Below are positions 9,174-17,803 of a stretch of 35,067 bases of DNA, in pieces (positions within the stretch are counted from its first letter, which is position 1; the number at the start of each line of letters is the position of its first letter). Location: positions 1 to 35,067 of the forward strand of contig JABIBT010000008.1 of assembly GCA_018652625.1 (NCBI GenBank), read 5' to 3'. This stretch comes from Candidatus Woesearchaeota archaeon (GTDB lineage Archaea; Nanobdellota; Nanobdellia; SCGC-AAA011-G17; PNOQ01). The position numbers and the translations under genes were made by a program. Below the pieces are notes generated by a model. That model ran no database searches and was not told where the DNA came from. It saw only the letters and a list, made by a program, of their open reading frames with translations.

Positions 9174-9707
9174 TTATTGTAATGCTATTTCTATTCCTAC
9201 CTTAAATTTATCTCTTCCGGGTTCGTTATAATCTCGGTTATTAAAATAATTTCTTTTATATTGGAATAATAATGAATATCTATCATTTAATTTTTTTATT
9301 AATTCTGCTCTAAGATAACATCCTGGAATCAATCGTTTCATGTGATTTGTAGTGTCTGCTATTTCTGGATAAAATTCTTCAGTTAGTACTAACTGTTCAC
9401 CGGCTCCGAAACCTAGTCCTAAGGAATAATTTTTAGTTAATTTTCTTTCTAACATTAAATCTATTAGATGTTCTTCGTTTGTTCCTTCTGCTGTAAAAAA
9501 TAAACCAAATTTTCCTTGATAATTTTCATTAAGTTGTTTATTAACGCTAAATCCTAATTCTATATTTGCGTGAACTTTACTGGCCCCCAAACCACAATAA
9601 ATAGAATAATCTCCAGTATCTAAATCTATAGTTCTTGGTACTGCATTTGTATTTGCTGATAAGAAAAGTAATAATGTGGCTGTTTTTATTTTATTTGATA
9701 AATTCAA
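9174..9707 (-). CDS. Secreted protein with predicted outer-membrane-type beta-barrel pattern
   Basis: N-terminal signal peptide (IKTATLLLFLSANTNA) and repeating strand-turn-strand motif KQLNENYQGKFGLFF / RKLTKNYSLGLGF / KKLNDRYSLLFQY. Confidence 0.75.
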   Translation of the reverse strand: MNLSNKIKTATLLLFLSANTNAVPRTIDLDTGDYSIYCGLGASKVHANIELGFSVNKQLNENYQGKFGLFFTAEGTNEEHLIDLMLERKLTKNYSLGLGFGAGEQLVLTEEFYPEIADTTNHMKRLIPGCYLRAELIKKLNDRYSLLFQYKRNYFNNRDYNEPGRDKFKVGIEIALQ

Positions 9708-9744
9708 TGTTTAAATGAAAGGGGAGATTAATTTAAATAATTTT

Positions 9745-10194
9745 TTAAAATTCTGCTAAAATATCACTTAAACTTTGAGCTAGAATATTATACATTTTTT
9801 GTATTGTTAACTCATATATTGCTTCTTTTAGTGGCCCTGTACAATGTGGGAGAATTTCTGTTGTAAATGTTGATCCTTTTTCTAATTTACAGTCCATAGA
9901 TTTTCCTTCGAAAAGTTTTGCTGTATCTGGATCTGTTTCAATTGGCATATCGACCAAAGTTACTCTTGTTTTACATTGGTTATTTTCTTTTCCTGTTATT
10001 TGATATATAAAAGTTGAACCTTCATCCATTACTGTTAGTTTTGTTTTTTTACAATTTTCTAGATGTCTATTATAACATGATTTATCTTCTTCACAATCAA
10101 ACTCATAGGAATAATATAATATGCCTATTGCAAAAATAAGAATTACTATAATTGGTATTAAAACAATACTCCTCCTCTTTTTCTTCTTCTTCAT
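9745..10194 (-). CDS. Membrane-anchored Cys-rich extracytoplasmic hypothetical protein
   Basis: Lys/Arg-rich N-terminus then single TM (SIVLIPIIVILIFAIGILYYS), then 7 Cys in the soluble part. Confidence 0.75.
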   Translation of the reverse strand: MKKKKKRRSIVLIPIIVILIFAIGILYYSYEFDCEEDKSCYNRHLENCKKTKLTVMDEGSTFIYQITGKENNQCKTRVTLVDMPIETDPDTAKLFEGKSMDCKLEKGSTFTTEILPHCTGPLKEAIYELTIQKMYNILAQSLSDILAEF

Positions 10195-10235
10195 ATAAAA
10201 GAAAAAAAGGAGTTATTGTTTTATTAAGTTTTCGA

Positions 10236-11495
10236 TTATAGGTCTGCCTTTGTTATTATTTTGACTTTCATCGATCTTTGAACTTTTGAAGACATTGCAA
10301 CCAAATTCTTTATTCCTACTCTTTCTGAGAGTTTTACTAAATCTATGTCTATTTCTCCATCAAAGATTACAGTATTTATTCCAGATTTTAAAGATTTGAT
10401 TGTTGTTGCCAATTCAGAAGTTGGAACTTTTCCTAGAATGTTTGTGTCTTCATCTAATATGTAAGCTCCCCTTGTACCAACTAAGTCATCTATCATTTCT
10501 TTGTATAATTTTGTTTCTGTAGGTGTTATTCTTGCTTTTCTTATTGGAGGTCTTGCACTCGTCTCTGTTTTATATTTCGTTGCTGTAGTTGTTCTTGTTG
10601 TTCTTGCTGCTGTCCTCGGTGCAGTAGTTCTTCTTTCTGAAGTTTTAGCTGTTGTAGTAGATCTGGTTATCTCTAATTTTGATTGTTCTGCAGCTACTTT
10701 ATTTCTCAATGCTTTATTTATTTCTTTTTTTGTTAGCTCTTCCACTTCTTTTCCATCTGGTGCTTTTACTATGTAATCTATTTCTGCTACGCTCATTATT
10801 TCTTTTATAATTAAATCTCCGCCTCTGTCTCCATCCACAAAAACCGTTACTTCTTTTCTTTTACTTAAATCGATAATTGTCTGAGGTACAGATGTCCCAT
10901 TTAATGCAATTGGATTTTTTATTCCATTTTTCAGTAAAGTTAGTACGTCTGCCCTTCCTTCAACTACGATTATTTCATCAGATTCTTCTATAATTGGTCC
11001 TGCTGCTAACCTATCTTTTCCATATTCTATAAGTTCCATCATTCTTACTGAATGTGAAACTTCTTCTGTTATTTCTTGAGAATCGGGTAAAACATTGTCC
11101 GTAAATTCTCTCAAAAGTTCTTTTGCCCTGTCTACAACATAAGCTCTTTTAGATGTTCTTACATCTTCTATATTTTTTGATACTACCTTGGCATTACATG
11201 GACCAATTCTTTGTATTGTCTCCAATGCCGCTGCAATAATCGCTGTTTCAGCTTTGTCTAAACTTGACGGAATTATTATCTCTCCGCTAGCTTTTCCACT
11301 TTTTGTTGTTAAATTTACTTCGATTCTACCTATTTTTCCATTTCTTTGAAGTTCTCTTAATTCTAAGTCTTCTCCAAGCAGGCCCTCTGTTTGACCGAAT
11401 ACTGCTCCGATTACGTCAGGTCTGTCTACTGTTCCTTCAATTGTGATATTAGAGTGAACTATATATTTAGCTGCTACTAAGCCAATTTTTCCCAT
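10236..11495 (-). CDS. dnaG: Archaeal DnaG-like primase
   Basis: KYIVHSNITIEGTVDRPDVIGAVFGQTEGLLGEDLELRELQRNGKIGRIEV; Toprim IIVVEGRADVLTLLKNG...VFVDGDRGGDLI. Confidence 0.97.
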   Translation of the reverse strand: MGKIGLVAAKYIVHSNITIEGTVDRPDVIGAVFGQTEGLLGEDLELRELQRNGKIGRIEVNLTTKSGKASGEIIIPSSLDKAETAIIAAALETIQRIGPCNAKVVSKNIEDVRTSKRAYVVDRAKELLREFTDNVLPDSQEITEEVSHSVRMMELIEYGKDRLAAGPIIEESDEIIVVEGRADVLTLLKNGIKNPIALNGTSVPQTIIDLSKRKEVTVFVDGDRGGDLIIKEIMSVAEIDYIVKAPDGKEVEELTKKEINKALRNKVAAEQSKLEITRSTTTAKTSERRTTAPRTAARTTRTTTATKYKTETSARPPIRKARITPTETKLYKEMIDDLVGTRGAYILDEDTNILGKVPTSELATTIKSLKSGINTVIFDGEIDIDLVKLSERVGIKNLVAMSSKVQRSMKVKIITKADL

Positions 11496-11613
11496 TTTAT
11501 TTTCCTCCTATGCTTTTAAAACCTAAAAAGAACAAGTTCGTCGTTTTATTTAAACGATTCCTTAACAAATAAATGTAATGTTTTAAATGAATATGATTTT
11601 TTGTTCTTTAAAG

Positions 11614-11697
11614 GTTTGTAGCCCGATATTAACCCCAAAGCTCATAGCTTGATGTTACATCGTTGGCTCCATTTGGTAAATTCTCTTACCGGGCCTT
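11614..11697 (-). ncRNA. Candidate structured ncRNA, H/ACA-sRNA-like
   Basis: Own TATA box on minus strand (TTTATAAA 11719-11726) ~25 nt upstream; closing stem GCCCGGT/ATCGGGC directly followed by T-ACA; inner stem CCAAA/TTTGG. Confidence 0.45.
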
Positions 11698-11735
11698 GAT
11701 AGAAGGTTTTGATTTTCGTTTATAAAGGTTTGGAT

Positions 11736-12233
11736 TTACTTAAATTTATGTAGATTTAGATATGATTTTGTTCTGTGAAATATATCGTGAGCATCATCAA
11801 TTAGCTCTTTTTCGTATCTTTCTCTTCTTCCAGTTGATATAAATTTATCAAATATTGCTCTTGTGAATTTCATAATTGGGTTGTTTTCCCATTTTTGTTC
11901 ATAATCTGTTTCTATTGATGCTTCATACTTGATAGTCAGGTTTCCGTTTACTGTTTTTCCTTGTTTTGTTTCTATAGTTTTATAATTTTTTAGAGAAATT
12001 GATAAGTTTATGAGATATCTTGAATAATTATCTATATATTTTTGTCCTTCCCACTTTATTTTTACTGATTTTCTCTCTCCTTTTATTATATCTTCATATT
12101 CTCTTTCATAGAAATTGTAATTGTGGAGATCAAACCATGCCTTTAGAGTTCTGTACAACTCTATCATGTTGAACTGGGCCTCTTTTTTTATTACTAATTT
12201 ATCTCCCCTAATTATCCAATCTTGTTCTGGCAT
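11736..12233 (-). CDS. Unknown family protein, paralog 1 of 3
   Basis: FNMIELYRTLKAWFDLHNYNFYEREYEDIIKGERKSVKIKW shared pattern with the next two ORFs. Confidence 0.8.
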   Translation of the reverse strand: MPEQDWIIRGDKLVIKKEAQFNMIELYRTLKAWFDLHNYNFYEREYEDIIKGERKSVKIKWEGQKYIDNYSRYLINLSISLKNYKTIETKQGKTVNGNLTIKYEASIETDYEQKWENNPIMKFTRAIFDKFISTGRRERYEKELIDDAHDIFHRTKSYLNLHKFK

Positions 12234-12271
12234 ATATAAATTTTAGAAAATGGAATATATAAAGTTTTTCT

Positions 12272-12781
12272 TTAGTATTGGTGCATTGTTAAGAATGATT
12301 TTATTTCATCGTGGAAAGCATACGTTTTTGCATATAATTCTATTTTATAATCGTCTATTCTATCTTTTATTATAAACTTTTCATAGATGGATTGGCCCAA
12401 TCCCTTTCTTTCTCCCCATTTTTTACTTCTGTCTGTTACAATATTTGATTTTATTCTTAGTTCTACTTCTCCACGCTGTATTTTTATTTTTTTCCCTTCT
12501 TTTTCTATTTCTATATCTTTTAAACCCAAAATAAAAAATCCAATTCTGAGATGATATGCGAAATAGTCACTTTTGTTTTTTTGAGCACTCCAACGTATTT
12601 CTATTTGTTGTGATTCTCCTTTCATTCTTTGTGCAAATTTTTCTTCCTGAAAATTATTATCTTGATCTCCATATCCTTGGTAGTCTAACCAAAACTTCAT
12701 GTGTTTATATAGCTCTCCCAGATCAAATATTCCTCTCCACTTCATTTTGATTTCTGGGACCACAGTAATTGTATCTTGCAT
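12272..12781 (-). CDS. Unknown family protein, paralog 2 of 3
   Basis: FDLGELYKHMKFWLDYQGYGDQDNNFQEEKFAQRMKGESQQIEIRWSAQK. Confidence 0.8.
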   Translation of the reverse strand: MQDTITVVPEIKMKWRGIFDLGELYKHMKFWLDYQGYGDQDNNFQEEKFAQRMKGESQQIEIRWSAQKNKSDYFAYHLRIGFFILGLKDIEIEKEGKKIKIQRGEVELRIKSNIVTDRSKKWGERKGLGQSIYEKFIIKDRIDDYKIELYAKTYAFHDEIKSFLTMHQY

Positions 12782-12816
12782 ATCTTAAATTTTGTTGATG
12801 AAGTTTATAAGTTTTT

Positions 12817-13299
12817 TTATCTGAAGAATTCTAATACTTCTTTTGCTGTTTTCTGAAGATCTTTTACTTCCTCTAAAAGTTTAAGTTTATTTTTTGTTAT
12901 ATTCTCTTTGATTAGAACATTGGTGTATAGTCTGAATAAAAGATTTTTAATTCTTGATGAGGACCATTGCTCTCTGTAGTCTAGAACTACACTGGCAGTA
13001 AATGTTATTTTTGAGGTTCCTGAAACCAGGTTGTCTGAAGCAGGATGTAGTTCTTTAAATCTAAATTTTATTACCATATCATATTTCATAAAATCTGTTA
13101 TTTCTCTTTCTGCTTTCCATATTAATCCTATCTCATCACCTATATCTATTTTTTTATGTTGGTGATCTGCTTCTAAGAAATCATAGCCGTTTTCATCTAG
13201 CCAAGCATGCATTGTTTGATATAGCTTTTCAAGATTAAAAACACCTTTGTGTCTTATTTGGTATCCTTCGCTTACTTGGGCTTTTATTTTCTTACTCAT
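12817..13299 (-). CDS. Unknown family protein, paralog 3 of 3
   Basis: FNLEKLYQTMHAWLDENGYDFLEADHQHKKIDIGDEIGLIWKAERE. Confidence 0.8.
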   Translation of the reverse strand: MSKKIKAQVSEGYQIRHKGVFNLEKLYQTMHAWLDENGYDFLEADHQHKKIDIGDEIGLIWKAEREITDFMKYDMVIKFRFKELHPASDNLVSGTSKITFTASVVLDYREQWSSSRIKNLLFRLYTNVLIKENITKNKLKLLEEVKDLQKTAKEVLEFFR

Positions 13300-13335
13300 A
13301 GAATAGAGAATAAAAATAATAGTTAATAAATGTTT

Positions 13336-13761
13336 TTATCTTCCTTTTATCCTGAATTTTTCTATAAATATATCATATAAATCTGGTTGAATCTTTAGAA
13401 CGTCCTTGTAGGTTAGTAGTCCAACTAGTTTTTCTCCATCTGTTACAGGAAGTCTTCTTACATTTTCTCTTGACATAAAGTAAATTGCGTCGTATAAATC
13501 TAAAGTTGGAGAAATTTTAAGCATAGTAGTAGACATAATATCTTTTGCTTTAGATTTTTTTATATTTAATTCATTTGTAATTGCTTTATTTACGAAATCT
13601 TTTTCTGTAATTATTCCTAAGAGTTTTCCATTTTCTTCTACAATAAGGCTCCCAACATCTCCTTTAATCATTTTAGCTGCACACTTCAGTAAGTTCTCTT
13701 CTGGGCCTACAACTATTGGAGATTTTGTCATTGCATCCATAACTTTTATGCCAGTTTTCAT
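13336..13761 (-). CDS. CBS-domain-pair protein
   Basis: [51 protein letters not shown]...[50 protein letters not shown]. Confidence 0.95.
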   Translation of the reverse strand: MKTGIKVMDAMTKSPIVVGPEENLLKCAAKMIKGDVGSLIVEENGKLLGIITEKDFVNKAITNELNIKKSKAKDIMSTTMLKISPTLDLYDAIYFMSRENVRRLPVTDGEKLVGLLTYKDVLKIQPDLYDIFIEKFRIKGR

Positions 13762-13866
13762 CTTAATTTTATACTATTTTTTGAATTAATAAGTATATTG
13801 GTGATGAGTTTTTTTAGATTTCTTATTCAAAACCTTTATAAATGGACTTGGATTTCTCGGATTAGA

Positions 13867-15471
13867 ATGGCAGACGATAAACAACCAGTATACATCTTAT
13901 CTGAAGGAAATCAGAGGACTTATGGGAAAGAAGCTCAGAGAAACAATATTATGGCTGCTAAGTTAGTGGCTGAGACAGTAAGAAGTACCTTGGGCCCTAA
14001 GGGAATGGACAAAATGCTGGTTGATTCTATGGGCGATGTTGTTATTACAAATGATGGTGTTACAATCTTAGAAGAAATGCAAATTGAACATCCTGCAGCT
14101 AAAATGATTGTTGAGATTGCTAAAACTCAAGAAGATGAAGTTGGAGATGGTACAACTAGCGCGGTTGTTTTTGCTGGCGAATTATTAAAAAATGCTGAAA
14201 GTCTATTAGAAAAGAATATTCATCCTACTATTGTTGCTAAAGGTTTTAGATTAGCAGAAAGTAAAGCTCAGGAAATTTTGAATGAAATAGCAGAAGATGT
14301 TTCTTTAGATAATGAGGATATACTTGAAAAAATTGCTATGACTGCTATGACAGGAAAAGGTGCAGAAGCTTCAAAGGAAAAGTTAGCTAAATTAGCTGTT
14401 GGTGCTGTAAAGCAAGTTTTAGATGATAATATAGATTTGAATAATATTAAAGTTGAGAAAAAAGTTGGTGGCGGTGTTGAAAATTCTGAATTAATACAAG
14501 GAATTGTTTTAGATAAAGAGAAATTACATTCAAGTATGCCTTCTAAGATTAATGATGCTAAAATTGCATTGATTAGTGTTCCTTTAGAAATAAAAGATAC
14601 TGAAATTGATGCTAAAATTCAAATTACATCTCCTGAGCAGATGCAAAGCTTTATTGAGCAAGAGGAAAATATGTTGAGAAGTATGGCTCAGAAAGTAATT
14701 GATTCTGGTGCTAATGTTTTAATATCTCAAAAAGGAATTGATGATTTGGCTCAACATTATTTAGCTAAGGCCGGAGTTTATGCTGTTAGAAGAGTTAAGC
14801 AATCAGATATGGAAAAATTGATTAGAGCTACTGGTGGAAAAATTGTTAGTAACTTGAAAGATTTAAGTGAATCTGATTTGGGTAAATCTGGTTTGGTTGA
14901 AGAAGTTAAAATTGGAGATGAAGAATTTACTTATGTTACTAATTGTGAAAATCCAAAAGCTGTTACGTTTTTAGTTCGGGGTGGAACTGAGCATGTTGTT
15001 GATGAAGTTGAAAGAGCAATTCAAGATGCTTTGGGTGATTTAGCAGCAGCTTTGAAAAATGGAAAAGTTGTTGGCGGTGCAGGTGCTCCAGAAATAGAAT
15101 TGAGTAAAAGATTAAGAGAATTTGCAAATACTTTAAGTGGTCGTGAACAATTAGCTGTTTTAGCTTTTGCAGAATCTATGGAAGCGATTCCAATTACTCT
15201 GGCTGAAAATGCAGGTATAGATCCAATTGATATTTTGACAGAGTTAAAAGCTAGACATGATTCTGGAGATAAATGGGCAGGTATTGATGTCTTTTCTGGA
15301 AAGGTTGTTGATTCCTGGAGTGCGGGTGTAATTGAGCCTTTGAAAATTAAGACTCAGGCTATAAAGAGTGCAGCCGAGGTTTCAGAGATGATTTTAAGGA
15401 TAGATGATGTGATTGCTTCTGGAAAAGGAAGTGGTCAAGCTCCGATGCAACCTCCAATGGGTTATGAGTAA
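13867..15471 (+). CDS. thsA: Thermosome (group II chaperonin) subunit
   Basis: [42 protein letters not shown] 13867 (MADDKQPV) lies ~25 nt after TTTATAAA, so the upstream TTG at 13798 is unlikely. Confidence 0.98.
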   Translation: MADDKQPVYILSEGNQRTYGKEAQRNNIMAAKLVAETVRSTLGPKGMDKMLVDSMGDVVITNDGVTILEEMQIEHPAAKMIVEIAKTQEDEVGDGTTSAVVFAGELLKNAESLLEKNIHPTIVAKGFRLAESKAQEILNEIAEDVSLDNEDILEKIAMTAMTGKGAEASKEKLAKLAVGAVKQVLDDNIDLNNIKVEKKVGGGVENSELIQGIVLDKEKLHSSMPSKINDAKIALISVPLEIKDTEIDAKIQITSPEQMQSFIEQEENMLRSMAQKVIDSGANVLISQKGIDDLAQHYLAKAGVYAVRRVKQSDMEKLIRATGGKIVSNLKDLSESDLGKSGLVEEVKIGDEEFTYVTNCENPKAVTFLVRGGTEHVVDEVERAIQDALGDLAAALKNGKVVGGAGAPEIELSKRLREFANTLSGREQLAVLAFAESMEAIPITLAENAGIDPIDILTELKARHDSGDKWAGIDVFSGKVVDSWSAGVIEPLKIKTQAIKSAAEVSEMILRIDDVIASGKGSGQAPMQPPMGYE

Positions 15472-15502
15472 GATTTATAAAATTCTATTTTCAATTTAAA
15501 GT

Positions 15503-16135
15503 ATGTTTTTCAAGAAAAAAGAGGATTTTTTGAAATTTTCTACAAAGATCAAGAAATTTTTAGACGTGGGCAATTTTGATTCTGCTATTGCCCGTTATAC
15601 TGAATTTGAGAAAAGGTTTAAGAAATTAGATTCTGAAAAGAAAGAAGAGTATCGGGAAGAGTATGAATCTGTGGTTAAACAATTATTGATTTATATGAAA
15701 ATTCGTGATTTGAATGTAATCATTAATGGGGATGATGTGGTGTTGATTAATAGTTCTTTAAATTATTTGAAAGATATACAGGAGGATACAATTGGAATGC
15801 CTGAAAAATATTCTAATTTCGTTAAAAACAAATATCTTGGATTTTATAATAGGTATAGCTATAAGTTGGCTTTACTAGAATTGAATAAATCTTTAGATAG
15901 AGTTTACAAATTAAAAGACGAACAAAATTATGATATGGCTTTAGAATTCTTTCCAGAAGTTATGAAGAAGTATCGAGAGTTGGAGGAGTATTTGCCCGGA
16001 GAGTCTAAGAAGGTTTTTGGAAAACTTATAGAGTTAAGAGAAGAACTTAAACTTGATTTGATGGAATTTAGGGCACATAGTCCGGTTGCTGAGGTGAATG
16101 TGAAAACTTTGAAACGAAGTTTGAAGAAAAAGTAA
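15503..16135 (+). CDS. Hypothetical helical protein
   Basis: 210-aa ORF with ATG; Lys/Glu-rich, predicted mostly helical. Confidence 0.75.
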   Translation: MFFKKKEDFLKFSTKIKKFLDVGNFDSAIARYTEFEKRFKKLDSEKKEEYREEYESVVKQLLIYMKIRDLNVIINGDDVVLINSSLNYLKDIQEDTIGMPEKYSNFVKNKYLGFYNRYSYKLALLELNKSLDRVYKLKDEQNYDMALEFFPEVMKKYRELEEYLPGESKKVFGKLIELREELKLDLMEFRAHSPVAEVNVKTLKRSLKKK

Positions 16136-16167
16136 GTTATATTAATTAAAGAATACTCTCTCTTTTT

Positions 16168-16590
16168 ATGGATTGGAATTTAGAGGATTATGGATTTGAT
16201 GAAGAAGGACTTAAGGGAAGGATTTTGGGTTCTTTTGAAGATAATGGCATTGCCCCAGTTGAAGATGTTTTAAAGATTAATTATGGGAGAAAAGGAGTTG
16301 TTGAAGTTTCTTATGTTGCAGATTCTGTTGATGTTAAATTTGATATTAATTTTGAATTAGAGGAAGGTTGGAAGTTTGAAGGAAATCAAATTAATTTATG
16401 GCTTTATTGTGGTGGAGAAGAATTGGGGACCAAAGTAGATAGGGCAATGCAAAGTTTGGCTAATAAACTTAAGTTAGGTAGAGTTTTAGTTAGTGGTCTT
16501 GATGATGAAGATGAGAAGTTTTGGCTTGAAAAGAGAAGTTATGAGTCTGCGGGTAGTGGAACCATGGGTATAAAATTAATAGATTTCTAA
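16168..16590 (+). CDS. Hypothetical protein
   Basis: 140-aa ORF, ATG, no overlap with other genes. Confidence 0.7.
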   Translation: MDWNLEDYGFDEEGLKGRILGSFEDNGIAPVEDVLKINYGRKGVVEVSYVADSVDVKFDINFELEEGWKFEGNQINLWLYCGGEELGTKVDRAMQSLANKLKLGRVLVSGLDDEDEKFWLEKRSYESAGSGTMGIKLIDF

Positions 16591-16627
16591 TAGTAAATTA
16601 TATTAATGTTTTAGTGTTCACTTTTTT

Positions 16628-17773
16628 ATGGTTTTTAATGTGGTGTTTAGGGAAACTGGATGTTGTCTTCCTGAGAGGATTGTTTCTAATTCTGATTTTG
16701 AAGACTATGAATTTTATACTTCCGAGGGAAAGCCAGAGATCCAGCCTACTGCTCAAATTATTAGAAAGGCTGAAAGGAGATTTGGGATTAAAGAAAGAAG
16801 GTTGGCTAGAGAGGATCAAGTTGCTTCTGATTTGGGTGCAATAGCTGTGGCAAATTCTGGAGTTGATACTAATTCTTTGGATATGATTATTGGAGCATCA
16901 AACTATGGAGATATGGTGGTTGGAGATGTTGGTTATCCTACTTGTGATTTTGTTCCTAGTTTGGCTTCGAGGGTTGCTAGAAAAACCGGGCTTGTTGGGG
17001 AAGGGAAATACTTTAAGAGTTTTGATTTAATTGATGCCTGTGCAGGAGGTTTAGAATCTATGTTTGTTGCTGAGATGTACATTAGAAATAATATGTTTTC
17101 TGAAATTAATAAAGCTGGCGTTGTAGCCATGGAAACTTTATTTAGAGTTGGAGATACTTCTAGTAAAGATATATTGCTTCTTGGTGAGGGGGGAGCGTTT
17201 GTTGCTCTTGAAGGAGTTGAGAGTGATAGAAAAGAGGGCATTCTTTCTTGTGCTACTCAAACTGTTCGTTATTTTGTTCCTAAACTTGGAATAGATTCGA
17301 AGATGGAGCCCGTTACTGATTGTTCAAAGTACATTACATCTGGAGTGCCAAATAATCCTGCTTTGAGAGATGGACGTCGCTGCTTTAAAATGCTTGGACC
17401 TTTTGTTAAACAGGTTGCTAGTGAATATGTCCCGCTTGTTGCTAGAAGGGCAATGGAAAGGGCCGGAGTTGGTGTTGATGAATTAAAACTACTTATTTTT
17501 CATCAAGCGAATGCAGATATGGTTAATGATATGGCCTTAGGAAGTGGGGTTAGGGCGGATGATCTTGACAGGAAAGTCCCAATAACTAATGATTGGCTTG
17601 CTAATCAATCTCTTGTTTCTACTCCAACTATATTGGATCTTGTTTATAGGGGTAAGTTAACTAGTCCTAAAAGTCATGTTTATAGTATTAATCCTGGAGA
17701 TAAAATATTAATTGCTACTGTTGGTGGGGGCATTAGTGCTAATGCTATGGTGTATCAGGAACCTATGCGTTAG
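16628..17773 (+). CDS. Beta-ketoacyl-ACP synthase III-like (thiolase-fold) protein
   Basis: DACAGGLE (catalytic Cys), LLIFHQANADMVNDMA (His), LANQSLVSTPTILD (Asn region), GDKILIATVGGGISANAMVY. Confidence 0.9.
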   Translation: MVFNVVFRETGCCLPERIVSNSDFEDYEFYTSEGKPEIQPTAQIIRKAERRFGIKERRLAREDQVASDLGAIAVANSGVDTNSLDMIIGASNYGDMVVGDVGYPTCDFVPSLASRVARKTGLVGEGKYFKSFDLIDACAGGLESMFVAEMYIRNNMFSEINKAGVVAMETLFRVGDTSSKDILLLGEGGAFVALEGVESDRKEGILSCATQTVRYFVPKLGIDSKMEPVTDCSKYITSGVPNNPALRDGRRCFKMLGPFVKQVASEYVPLVARRAMERAGVGVDELKLLIFHQANADMVNDMALGSGVRADDLDRKVPITNDWLANQSLVSTPTILDLVYRGKLTSPKSHVYSINPGDKILIATVGGGISANAMVYQEPMR

Positions 17774-17803
17774 TTTTATAAGTTTTAGTTAAAGGTTAGT
17801 TTT

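Noticed and set aside
11614-11700. tRNA with unusual arms upstream of dnaG
   Set aside because: A 7-bp closing stem is present but there is no T-arm GGTTCRANTCC or normal anticodon arm; H/ACA-like layout fits better.
13798-13866. Extended N-terminus of the thermosome ([23 protein letters not shown])
   Set aside because: This segment contains the TATA box (CCTTTATAAATGG) for a leaderless ATG at 13867; homologous thermosomes start near there.
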